Under the pieces are notes generated by a model. It did not search any database, had not been told where the DNA came from, and saw only the letters and a program-made list of their open reading frames with translations. Positions 25,308 through 33,120 of a stretch of 59,432 nucleotides of DNA are shown here, piece by piece. A program made the position numbers and the translations under genes. Within the stretch, counting starts at the first letter, position 1. Each line of letters starts with the position of its first letter. Source of the DNA: Microcoleus sp. CAWBG506 (lineage in GTDB: Bacteria; Cyanobacteriota; Cyanobacteriia; Cyanobacteriales; Microcoleaceae); assembly GCA_020883125.1 (NCBI GenBank), contig JAHREW010000038.1:4202-63633 (forward strand), given 5' to 3'.

Positions 25308-26891
25308 ATGTACTTAAAGTATGAAGATATCAGAAGAGTCAGCGTAGAAATTACCTCCCGATGCAATGCAGCTTGTCCGCAATGTCCCCGCACTGACAAC
25401 CAGATTTTACCGCTGGCAGAATTAAAGATGGAGGATATTGAGAGAATTTTCCCAAAAGAGTTTTGCTCTCAGTTGGACTTGGTATATATGTGCGGCAATT
25501 ACGGCGATGCTATGACTAGCAATACTACCATTGGGGCGATCGAATATTGGCACCGCATGGGCGTTCCTCAAATCGGGCTTTATACTAACGGTAGCGGACG
25601 TAATCCCCAATGGTGGCAAGCCCTGGCCAAGGCGATGACGGGAGTAAACGACAGCGTAACTTTTAGTATCGATGGCTTGGCAGATACTAACAGCATTTAC
25701 CGCAAAAATACTAACTGGGATAAGATAATGCAGTCGGTTAATGCCTTTATCCAAGCTGGCGGCAAAGCTGTCTGGCATTACTTAATTTTTGAGCACAACC
25801 AACATCAAGTAGAATCGGCTCGCGCTTTAGCTGAAGAATTAGGATTTGCCGAGTTTGTACCGAAAGCTACCTCTCGTTTTGTGGCGAAAGAAATTTATGA
25901 AAAAGATTCTGCAATTCCACAAAATCGGCAGGCAGAAAACTCTCAAGTAGATGCTAATAATTCTCACCAAAATCCACCAGCAATAACTAAGGCATCAGCC
26001 CCTCAAAATCAAGCACAGACGGCTGTTGAGTTGCACCAACAAGCGGAGGACTGTTTGAGACAAGGACAGCTCTCAGAGGCGATCGCAGTCAGCCAACAAG
26101 CCCTAAAAATTCAACCGAATTTTGCAGCCGCCTACAAAACTTTAGGCAACGCTGTTCAAGGTTTGGGACGGATGCAAGCAGCAGCAGACTGTTATTCTAA
26201 AGCGCTGCAAATTCAACCTAATTTTCCCGAAGTTTATGCTAATGTCGGCAGTCTTTATGCTCAACAGCAACAGTGGCAGCCAGCTAGTGCTTATTACCAA
26301 AAGGCGATCGAGCTTAAACCCAATTTTGCAGGAGCTTATCGCAATTTAGCTAAAGTTTTGACGCAGTTGGGACAACCAGAAAAAGCAAATTATGCTTGGT
26401 ATCAAGCTATAGCTCTAGAAACCTCTCAAGCACCAAAACCAACTCAGCCTGTGCCTTCAAAGCCAGCCAGCGAAGAACTTCAACCCCCATCCCTAGAACA
26501 ATATCAAAATCCACAGGGAGGCGAATTTCTGAAAGTTGTAGAAACCTACGGAGGCCTAAACAATTACTACCGCAATGTAGAAATTAGCTGTCAAACTCAA
26601 GCCAGTAAAGATATTTTTATCAGTTTTGAAGCTGAACTTTGGCCCTGCTGTTGGGTGAGCCATACTAAATACGCTGTTTACAACCATACTTACAGGCCGC
26701 AGATGTTGGGTTTACTTGAAAAGTACGGAGAGGGCTTTAATTCTCTCAGAAATCAATCTGTTAAAGATGCGTTAGAAAGTGATTGGTTTCGTCAAGACCT
26801 CACAGCTAGTTTTTCCTGTTCTAAAAGGTTGGATGTCTGCGCTCACGAATGCGGTAAAACTTTTAATTCCACGGGTTCGCAGTATATTTAA
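25308..26891 (+). CDS. Radical SAM protein with inserted TPR block and Cys-rich C-terminus
   Basis: 527 residues. The radical SAM core (about 1-215) has the [4Fe-4S] motif CNAACPQC (C19, C23, C26), followed by VTFSIDGLADT. About residues 236-367 form three to four TPR units (repeating ALKIQPNFAAAYKTLGNA-like blocks). The C-terminal part (about 395-527) has WPCCW (C447, C448) and CSKRLDVCAHECGK (C504, C511, C515), which could hold auxiliary Fe-S clusters as in SPASM/Twitch enzymes. The substrate is unknown. TPRs between the core and the Cys-rich tail suggest docking of a protein or peptide partner. It stands alone between a terminator and prfB. Confidence 0.85.
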   Translation: MYLKYEDIRRVSVEITSRCNAACPQCPRTDNQILPLAELKMEDIERIFPKEFCSQLDLVYMCGNYGDAMTSNTTIGAIEYWHRMGVPQIGLYTNGSGRNPQWWQALAKAMTGVNDSVTFSIDGLADTNSIYRKNTNWDKIMQSVNAFIQAGGKAVWHYLIFEHNQHQVESARALAEELGFAEFVPKATSRFVAKEIYEKDSAIPQNRQAENSQVDANNSHQNPPAITKASAPQNQAQTAVELHQQAEDCLRQGQLSEAIAVSQQALKIQPNFAAAYKTLGNAVQGLGRMQAAADCYSKALQIQPNFPEVYANVGSLYAQQQQWQPASAYYQKAIELKPNFAGAYRNLAKVLTQLGQPEKANYAWYQAIALETSQAPKPTQPVPSKPASEELQPPSLEQYQNPQGGEFLKVVETYGGLNNYYRNVEISCQTQASKDIFISFEAELWPCCWVSHTKYAVYNHTYRPQMLGLLEKYGEGFNSLRNQSVKDALESDWFRQDLTASFSCSKRLDVCAHECGKTFNSTGSQYI

Positions 26892-26975
26892 TTAGGAACA
26901 AGCAATAACATTTTGTTGAAATATCCCAATTTCAGCTATAATCAACAAAACACCCCACAAATAGGAGAACTAACA

Positions 26976-28092
26976 GTGGAAGTTCTAGACATCAAACACG
27001 GTATTGAAACATTGTGCGATCGCCTGGGTAAAACTCAGGACTATCTTTGACATCCCCGCACTATCCGCCAAAATCCAAGATTTAGAGCAAATTGCCGCTC
27101 AACCAGCATTCTGGGACGACCAAAACCAAGCTCAAGAAACTCTCCAAGAACTTAACGACCTCAAATCTCACTTAGAGCAATATCACGGTTGGCAAACTAG
27201 CTTGGAAGATGCCAGAGCTATCTTAGAATTGCTCGAATTAGAAGCCGACGAATCTTTATTTCAAGAAGCAACATCCAACCTTTCTGAGTTAACTCGCGAC
27301 CTCGATTCCTGGGAACTACAACAGTTGTTATCAGGGCCCTACGACCAAAGCGGCGCGGTTTTGACAATTAACGCCGGTGCTGGCGGTACTGATGCTCAAG
27401 ATTGGGCAGAAATGCTGATGCGAATGTACACGCGCTGGGGAGAAAGTCAAGGTTACAAAGTACATTTAACCGAAATCTCCGAGGGAGAGGAAGCAGGTGT
27501 TAAATCAGTAACCTTGGAAATTGCCGGCCGCTACGCTTACGGTTATTTGCGATCGGAAAAAGGCACTCACCGCTTAGTCAGAATTTCGCCTTTTAACGCT
27601 AACGACAAGCGCCAAACCAGTTTTGCCGGTGTCGAAGTGATGCCAATACTCGATCGATCCGTACAATTGGACATCCCCGAAAAAGATTTAGAAATCACCA
27701 CTTCCCGTGCTGGCGGGAAGGGCGGGCAAAATGTTAACAAAGTAGAAACCGCAGTCCGCATCGTTCACCTTCCTACAGGTTTGGCCGTGCGCTGTACTGA
27801 AGAACGCAGTCAGTTGCAAAATAAGGAAAAAGCTCTGACGTTGCTCAAATCGAGGCTGTTGGTGATTGCTAAAGAACAGCGGGCGTCCGAAATTGCCGAG
27901 ATTCGGGGCGATATCGTAGAGGCGGCTTGGGGCCAGCAAATTCGTAATTATGTGTTTCACCCCTATCAAATGGTCAAGGATGTACGGACTGGAGTGGAAA
28001 CAACTGCGATCCAAGATGTGATGAATGGTGAATTAGACCCGTTTATTCAAGCTTATCTGCGGCAGGAAAATCAGTTGGTTAGCAGTAATTAG
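26976..28092 (+). CDS. prfB: Peptide chain release factor 2 (programmed +1 frameshift)
   Basis: RF2 encoded in two overlapping frames. Translation starts at GTG 26976 (AGGAG at 26963-26967) and runs 24 codons to ...QDYL, stopping at TGA 27048-27050. A +1 slip at CTT-TGA-C resumes with [16 protein letters not shown] and continues to 28092, giving about 371 residues. The longer frame shows SPF (VRISPFN), which reads the stop codon, and GGQ ([13 protein letters not shown]), which triggers peptide release. It recognises UGA and UAA. The frame shift at its own UGA is the standard autoregulation of prfB. Reading only the second frame would give a false start. Confidence 0.96.
27036..27051 (+). promoter_or_regulatory. 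prfB: prfB +1 frameshift site
   Basis: CAGGAC-TAT-CTT-TGA-C: a Shine-Dalgarno-like AGGA sits just before the slippery CTT-T and the in-frame UGA stop followed by C, as in bacterial prfB genes. Low RF2 makes the ribosome pause at UGA and slip +1. Confidence 0.93.
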
Positions 28093-28137
28093 TCAGCAGT
28101 CAGTAGTCAGTAGTCTACGACTTGCACACTAATGCTA

Positions 28138-28205
28138 AAGAAACCGGGTTTTTTGATTAATCTACTGGCTAAAACCAAGGATTTTTGTAAAAAACCTGGT
28201 TTCTG
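28138..28205. repeat. Dispersed AAACCGGGTTT inverted-repeat element, copy 2
   Basis: GAAACCGGGTTTTTT and AAAAAACCTGGTTTC bracket a core containing AAACCAAGGATTTTTG. Same class as 7969-8040. The rest of the prfB-methylase gap shows no gene. Confidence 0.65.
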
Positions 28206-28327
28206 ATTCAGAATTTACTTTGAGTTTTATTCATACATAACTTGGGTTTTAATTAAACTATCTGAAGTTTTTGATGGCTCATTCTTGAGTGAATTTAATT
28301 TACAGCAATGCACCTGTTTATGCTATC

Positions 28328-28999
28328 TTATTCTAAACTCCTGTGATGAGATTTGTAATAAATAAATTCCTTGCTACTTTTACCTGCAACACCCTTGAGC
28401 TCTAGTAAAGGCTTAAATGGCAAATAATCTCCGCAATCCCCTTCGCAAAATATAACTTCTCCCTTCCTATTCTTTGCCCACACTGCCAATTGATTGTAAT
28501 CAATCAGTGTGCTGCCATATCTGTAACCTTTACCAGCATTTTCTTTATAGGGCGGGTCAATAAACCAAGTTGCTTCTACGTCAGAAGCTAGTGTGTAATC
28601 TCCGCTAATAATTTTCCAATGCTTAACTTTGAAGAGATTTTCAGCCATGTATCGTTTACTGATCTCCCAATTTCTAGCTAAAACAGGAGTTATTTTAATA
28701 GTCTTGTAGTGAAAAGCCATTTTCGTGGCTGCATGAATAATGTGAAGTAACTCAGAACTCTTTTCACCAACCGCTAAATCAGGTAGGCTATTAATCTTTT
28801 GGGGTGTCGCCTCATCAATCAACCACTGCCAAATTTGAGAAACTTCCTCATCTCTCTCAATCAGGATAACTTCCTTCTGCCAATAATTTCCATAGAGTGA
28901 ATAAGCTGCTGAACCTGCAAACGGTTCTATAATGGCATCAAAGTTAGGAGCAGGGTAATGTTTGGCTATTTGCTTTTTTCTGCCGTAGTAGTAGAACAT
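28328..28999 (-). CDS. D12-class DNA adenine N6-methyltransferase
   Basis: A 223-residue Dam-like enzyme. The N-terminus MFYYYGRKKQIAKHYPAPNF replaces the usual GGK region. SAM-binding motif I is IIEPFAGSAAYSLYG (about residues 22-36), and the catalytic motif IV is FIDPPYKEN (about 146-154). IERDEEVSQIW is the acidic adenosine-contact region. It is shorter than Dam (about 280), with a reduced target-recognition region. No restriction enzyme gene is adjacent, so it looks like an orphan or phage-type methylase. The recognition site is unknown. Confidence 0.88.
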   Translation of the reverse strand: MFYYYGRKKQIAKHYPAPNFDAIIEPFAGSAAYSLYGNYWQKEVILIERDEEVSQIWQWLIDEATPQKINSLPDLAVGEKSSELLHIIHAATKMAFHYKTIKITPVLARNWEISKRYMAENLFKVKHWKIISGDYTLASDVEATWFIDPPYKENAGKGYRYGSTLIDYNQLAVWAKNRKGEVIFCEGDCGDYLPFKPLLELKGVAGKSSKEFIYYKSHHRSLE

Positions 29000-29050
29000 T
29001 TACTATTTATTGAAAACTTAATATATTTGAAAAGTATAGTAATATAAAAT

Positions 29051-29119
29051 CCTCTCTTCTCTTGCTTCGCGTACTTCGCGCCTTCGCGGTTAAATCATTC
29101 CGATACAACCGGAATTGAT
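29051..29119. repeat. Dispersed repeat (CGCGGTTAAATCATTCCGAT family), copy 1
   Basis: CTTCGCGCCTTCGCGG, then TTAAATCATTCCGATACAAC and CGGAATTGAT. The near-exact reverse complement is at 48397-48460, and a diverged copy is at 57660-57712. Confidence 0.75.
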
Positions 29120-29152
29120 CTAAAAAAATCAACAATTTTTCTAGATGTTTAT

Positions 29153-30901
29153 TCATTCCCATAACAGTGCGATCGCCAACCGTACCGCTTCCCCCATCAT
29201 CGAACAGCGAACTTGATCCGATGCAGTTTTTTCCCAGTGCAACAACTGTCCCCGAAAACCAGCATCTTTCTTCGCACGCTGCACTATCGCCTGACAAATC
29301 ACTTTTTTCTGAATCTGTTCAGTCGGGATACCTTGCTGCTTCAAATAATCCAACAGTCGCTGTACGCTATCTGTGAATTTATCCGGTGTCTGAGACATCA
29401 AAATAAAAGAAATTTGGCGCACCATTTTATGATAGATTTCTTGTCTTCTCTGCAACACATCCTGTGGCGTTTGTGGTGCTGTTGGCGTTGGTGGTGGCGT
29501 TGGCGGTGATGATGTTGACTGCTCATCCCCATTGGTTTCGGCAACGGCCAAGTCTAGCAAACCCAAAATTGCAGTACCCTTAGCTAAAACCTTTTTTAAC
29601 ATATCTGGATAAAGCTCCAAAATGCGATCGCTCAAAATCTTGCCATTCACCAAACGATTCGCACTCAACCGCAATAAATGCTGCTCCTGAGCCGACTCAA
29701 AAAATTGAATATTCAACTTCAGTTCGTAACTATCCAACTCTAGCCGTATCAACGTAAAAGCCAACGCATTCCAATTAGGAGCTTCAGCAAAATACACCTC
29801 TACAATTGAACTTTCATCTTGATGGTGCTTCCCAAATTCTCCCAACTCAAAATCCCGATCCACCGGAAAACGATTACCAGGAACTTTCGCAGCATAATCA
29901 AACTGATTAAAAACATATCGGCAGTCAACCTTAGACAAATCAACATCTTGAACTTGCCAATTTTGAATACAACAACCCGTAAGCTGCGCCCCCTCCAGAT
30001 TCGTCCGAATCAAACGGCACTCGATCAAAAAAGCATCTCTTAAATCCGCCTCCGCCAACATCGTATCCATCAAATAAGCACCACTCAAATCAGCCTTCCG
30101 CAAATCAGCATTTCGCAAATTAGCTTCACTCAAATCAGCCCGCAGCAAATACACTTGTTGCAAGTTAGTTCGCAGCAAATGTGCCTTTTTAAAACTAGCT
30201 TTCAACAGATAAGCACCGGAAAAATTAGCTCTACTCAAATCAGCATTATCCAGCATCGCTTCCGTTAAATCAGCCCCAGCCAGGATAGCCCGGTGCAAGT
30301 CAGCCTCACTTAGATTTGCCGATCGCATTTGAGCACCATTGAGATCGGCTTCAATCAAGTTTACACGGATTAAGATTGCCGAGCGCAAATTCGCTTCAAC
30401 CAAGTGAGCTTCCCGCAAATTAGCACCAGTTAAATTAGTACCAACAAGACTAGCGCGGTTGAGATTTGCCTCCATCAATTCCGCCCCAATTAACTTAGCC
30501 CCGTCGAGTTTAGCCCTTTCCAAATTAATTTGGTCTGATTTCACATAGCTCAAATCTGCCCCGCCCAAATCCGCCTCTTGTAGCACCACCCAATTCATGT
30601 CTGCACCTTCGAGACAACACAAACGCAAATCCGCTTTCGCAAAATTTGCGCCGCTCAAATTAGACTTACTCAGATTCGCCCCTGTGATTGCCGCACTGCG
30701 GACATCCGCGCGCCGTAAACAAGCCCCAATTAACTTAGCATTACTCAAATTTGACCAGCTCAAATTAGCACCAGTCAGATTAGCACCAGTCAGGTCTATT
30801 TCTTTCAGGTTGACACCGCTTAAACTAGCACCACTGAGGTCAATGTGAGCAAAGTTCCGCTCTCCCTGTTGATAGCGCTGTAAAAATTCATGTATTTGCA
30901 T
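29153..30901 (-). CDS. Pentapeptide-repeat protein with C-terminal domain
   Basis: 582 residues. After a short helix (MQIHEFLQRYQQGERNF), about residues 18-325 are tandem A(D/N)Lxx pentapeptides (e.g. LTGANLTGANLSWSNL; ADLSGAYLMDTMLAEADL), which build a right-handed quadrilateral beta-helix. The C-terminal 250 residues are non-repeat and helical, with a Pro/Thr-rich hinge (SPPTPPPTPTAPQTP, about 467-481) before a final helical module of about 100 residues. The protein is cytoplasmic with no signal peptide. Such proteins are abundant in cyanobacteria, mostly with unknown roles. DNA mimicry is known only for some members. Confidence 0.9.
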   Translation of the reverse strand: MQIHEFLQRYQQGERNFAHIDLSGASLSGVNLKEIDLTGANLTGANLSWSNLSNAKLIGACLRRADVRSAAITGANLSKSNLSGANFAKADLRLCCLEGADMNWVVLQEADLGGADLSYVKSDQINLERAKLDGAKLIGAELMEANLNRASLVGTNLTGANLREAHLVEANLRSAILIRVNLIEADLNGAQMRSANLSEADLHRAILAGADLTEAMLDNADLSRANFSGAYLLKASFKKAHLLRTNLQQVYLLRADLSEANLRNADLRKADLSGAYLMDTMLAEADLRDAFLIECRLIRTNLEGAQLTGCCIQNWQVQDVDLSKVDCRYVFNQFDYAAKVPGNRFPVDRDFELGEFGKHHQDESSIVEVYFAEAPNWNALAFTLIRLELDSYELKLNIQFFESAQEQHLLRLSANRLVNGKILSDRILELYPDMLKKVLAKGTAILGLLDLAVAETNGDEQSTSSPPTPPPTPTAPQTPQDVLQRRQEIYHKMVRQISFILMSQTPDKFTDSVQRLLDYLKQQGIPTEQIQKKVICQAIVQRAKKDAGFRGQLLHWEKTASDQVRCSMMGEAVRLAIALLWE

Positions 30902-31067
30902 TCGGCAGATTTGTGGGCTAGCAATGAAGGCGTTGTATTACCAGCTTTACCAAAAAGCTGGGTTTAAAGCCCCGTCCTTAGAGGACGGCTTTAATTTAAG
31001 TGTAAAGATTTCTTGCAATCCGTAAGTTTATAGCCACAATTGCTCGTAAGCATGATAAAATCATCCC

Positions 31068-32262
31068 ATGATTGTACTAGAGTTAAAATTCAAAGGCAAG
31101 CCACAGCAATACCGAATCATTGACGAAATGATTCGCACAGCTCAGTTTGTCCGAAACAAGGCTCTCAGATACTGGATCGACAATCAGGGAGTTAAATTAT
31201 CAGACCTGTACAAACAATGCGCCATCATGGCGAAAGAGTTTGAATGGGCGGGCAAACTTAACTCAATGGCGCGTCAGGCTTCTGCCGAACGTGCCATTTT
31301 TGCTATTCAACGTTTCTTCGCTAATTGTAAAGCTAAAAAGCCAGGGAAAAAGGGATATCCGCAATTCAAAACGCATACCCGTTCCGTAGAATACAAGACA
31401 TCAGGCTGGGCGCTTTCCACCGACAAAAGATCTCTGACTTTCACGGATGGTTTTGCTGCTGGGAAGTTTAAGTTAATTGGCTCTGGTGATTTGCATTTCT
31501 CGGCGCCCAACGAAATCAAGCGAGTCAGAGTAATTCATCGTGCCGACGGTTACTATGCTCAGTTCTGTATCAACGTAGAACGAACAGAGGAATTAGTTCC
31601 TACGGGTAAAGCCATTGGCATAGATGTAGGGTTAAACCATTTCTTGACCGATAGCGATGGGGGAACAGTCCCAAATCCCCGGCATCTTCGTCAAAGTGAA
31701 AGAGCTTTAAAACGGTTGCAGAAACGAGTTTCTCGGAAAAAGAAAGGTTCTGGCAATCGCAAGAAAGCCATCAATAAGTTAGGCATAAAACACTTGAAGG
31801 CTAGCAGGCAGCGTAAAGACTTCGCCATCAAAACGGCGTTGTGCGTAGTGAAATAAGCGCGATTTCGTAGCCCATGAAGACCTTCAAGTAAGAAACATGG
31901 TGAACAACCACAAGCTTGCTAAATCAATTAGCTCAGCAGCATGGTCACAGTTTGATCAATGGTTGCAATATTTTGGCAAAGTGTACGGTAAAACAGTGGT
32001 TGCTGTAGCGCCTCAATACACTTCCCAAGATTGTTCAAATTGTGGGAATCGCGTTCTCAAATCCCTGTCCGTTAGAACTCATGTTTGCAGTTGCGGTGCG
32101 GTATTAGACCGCGACCACAATGCAGCTTTGAATGTTTTGGCTAAAGGATTGAAACAGGCAGGAATTAATTTAAATACGGCGGGGCACGCCGGAATTAACG
32201 CGATCGGACAGATCGACAAGAACTCGTTGGTGGTGACATCAACGGGCAAGTTGACTGGTTGA
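31068..32262 (+). pseudogene. tnpB: Frameshifted TnpB
   Basis: Two frames together make one TnpB. 31068-31856 gives 262 residues (MIVLELKFKGKPQQYRIIDE ... AIGIDVGLNHFLTDSDG with the first RuvC Asp) ending AIKTALCVVK-stop. The remainder, in the +1 frame, reads DFVAHEDLQVRNM (catalytic Glu), CSNCG ... CSCG zinc ribbon and DRDHNAALN (last Asp). The shift lies near 31830-31860, where bases of the expected ARALCxSN stretch are missing. Neither piece alone has a full active site. It is only distantly similar to the intact TnpB at 2477, so it is a different lineage sharing end hairpins. Confidence 0.85.
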
Positions 32263-32267
32263 GCCAA

Positions 32268-32301
32268 GAATCCCCGCGCGTTCACGCGCCCGGAGTGTCA
32301 A
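32268..32301 (+). other. Right-end hairpin of the second tnpB element
   Basis: A GC-rich stem (CCGCGCG / CGCGC) with a ttca loop followed by GGAGTGTCAA. It corresponds in position to the omega-RNA 3' scaffold and guide junction of this element class. Confidence 0.55.
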
Positions 32302-32506
32302 AGAGTATTCTATATCAAAGCAGCAGCAGGAATATTTTAAGATGTCGCGCCTTTAAATTGTCTACTAAAATCGTGGTTAAAAAAGAGTCAAATTTTCTCC
32401 CCCTCTCCCTTTTTCCCCTTTTTTCTCCCTTTTTCTCCCTCTCGCCTCCTGTACCCACACACACTTTAGATGCGTAGCAGTTGACTATTCTCGCCGGAAA
32501 ATGCTT

Positions 32507-32932
32507 TTAGAGAAAGCGCTGCAATTCCTGCTGTAAATATTGGCACCATTTAGTCGCTAGAGGAATTTCTGTAAAGGGAACCTGGACAGCAGCAGCATCT
32601 TTAGTATCTTTTAACAAAAATTCTAGGAAGATCGGACTTCCAGCACTAGGCGGATTTTCTAAATCTACCACAGAGCCGTTAACTAAAAGTTGCAGCGACT
32701 GCACATTTTTCAAGGAAAAAGTTTGCAAGTTCACAGGTCCACTGCGAGTAGGCTTTCCCCAGGTTAAACAATCTTCTTGCTGACCGAGTACAGCATAAAT
32801 ATCGTACTTTGCCCGATCGAACTTTTCGGCCCACACACGATAGGCTTCCAGTTTTTGATACTCGTTCCATCCAGCCCAAGCCAGAAAAATAAAAATTGCT
32901 AGCAGTGGCAGCCACATTAAACCTCTTTCCAT
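32507..32932 (-). CDS. Hypothetical protein with N-terminal membrane anchor
   Basis: 141 residues from ATG 32932 (MERGLMWLPLLAIFIFLAWA). The longer open frame to 33004 only translates heptamer repeats, so the shorter start is preferred. One N-terminal helix (residues 5-20) anchors a soluble domain facing the periplasm or lumen, with a VNLQTFSLKNVQSLQLLVNG core and two Cys (about 60 and 132). It is not recognised as a family. The gene overlaps no other, and its leader is built entirely of STRR repeats. Confidence 0.6.
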   Translation of the reverse strand: MERGLMWLPLLAIFIFLAWAGWNEYQKLEAYRVWAEKFDRAKYDIYAVLGQQEDCLTWGKPTRSGPVNLQTFSLKNVQSLQLLVNGSVVDLENPPSAGSPIFLEFLLKDTKDAAAVQVPFTEIPLATKWCQYLQQELQRFL

Positions 32933-33000
32933 ATTAATTGATTGTTGATTGTTGATTGTTGACTGTTGATTGTTGATTGTTGACTGTTGACTGTTGACTA
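32933..33000. repeat. Heptamer STRR array TTGATTG/TTGACTG
   Basis: About nine consecutive heptamers (ttgattg and ttgactg variants) stand directly before the start codon of the gene on the minus strand. This is the classic short tandemly repeated repetitive sequence of filamentous cyanobacteria. Confidence 0.9.
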
Positions 33001-33013
33001 ACAACCTATTTAA

Positions 33014-33120
33014 TTGGTATTAACCAATAACTATTAACCAATAACTATTAACCAATAACTATTAACCAATAACTATTAACCAATAACTATTAACTAATAA
33101 CTATTAACTAATAACTATTA
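33014..33120. repeat. 14-bp tandem array AACCAATAACTATT
   Basis: About seven units of AACCAATAACTATT, the last three as AACTAATAACTATT, run up to and include the stop codon of the phosphatase gene. Copy-number variation between strains is likely. Confidence 0.92.

Larger units (their letters stand above)
30965..32301 (+). mobile_element. Second tnpB-only IS200/IS605 element (inactivated)
   Basis: The left hairpin aaagccccgtcc ... ggacggcttt (30967-30993) matches the element at 2390. The right end has CCGCGCG-ttca-CGCGC and closes with GGAGTGTCAA (to 32301). The enclosed tnpB is frameshifted. It has no tnpA. It lies between the pentapeptide gene and a pyrimidine-rich stretch. Confidence 0.72.

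Noticed and set aside
33014..33120. CRISPR or origin iterons
   Set aside because: Contiguous 14-bp units without spacers, and no cas or replication genes nearby; a simple tandem array.
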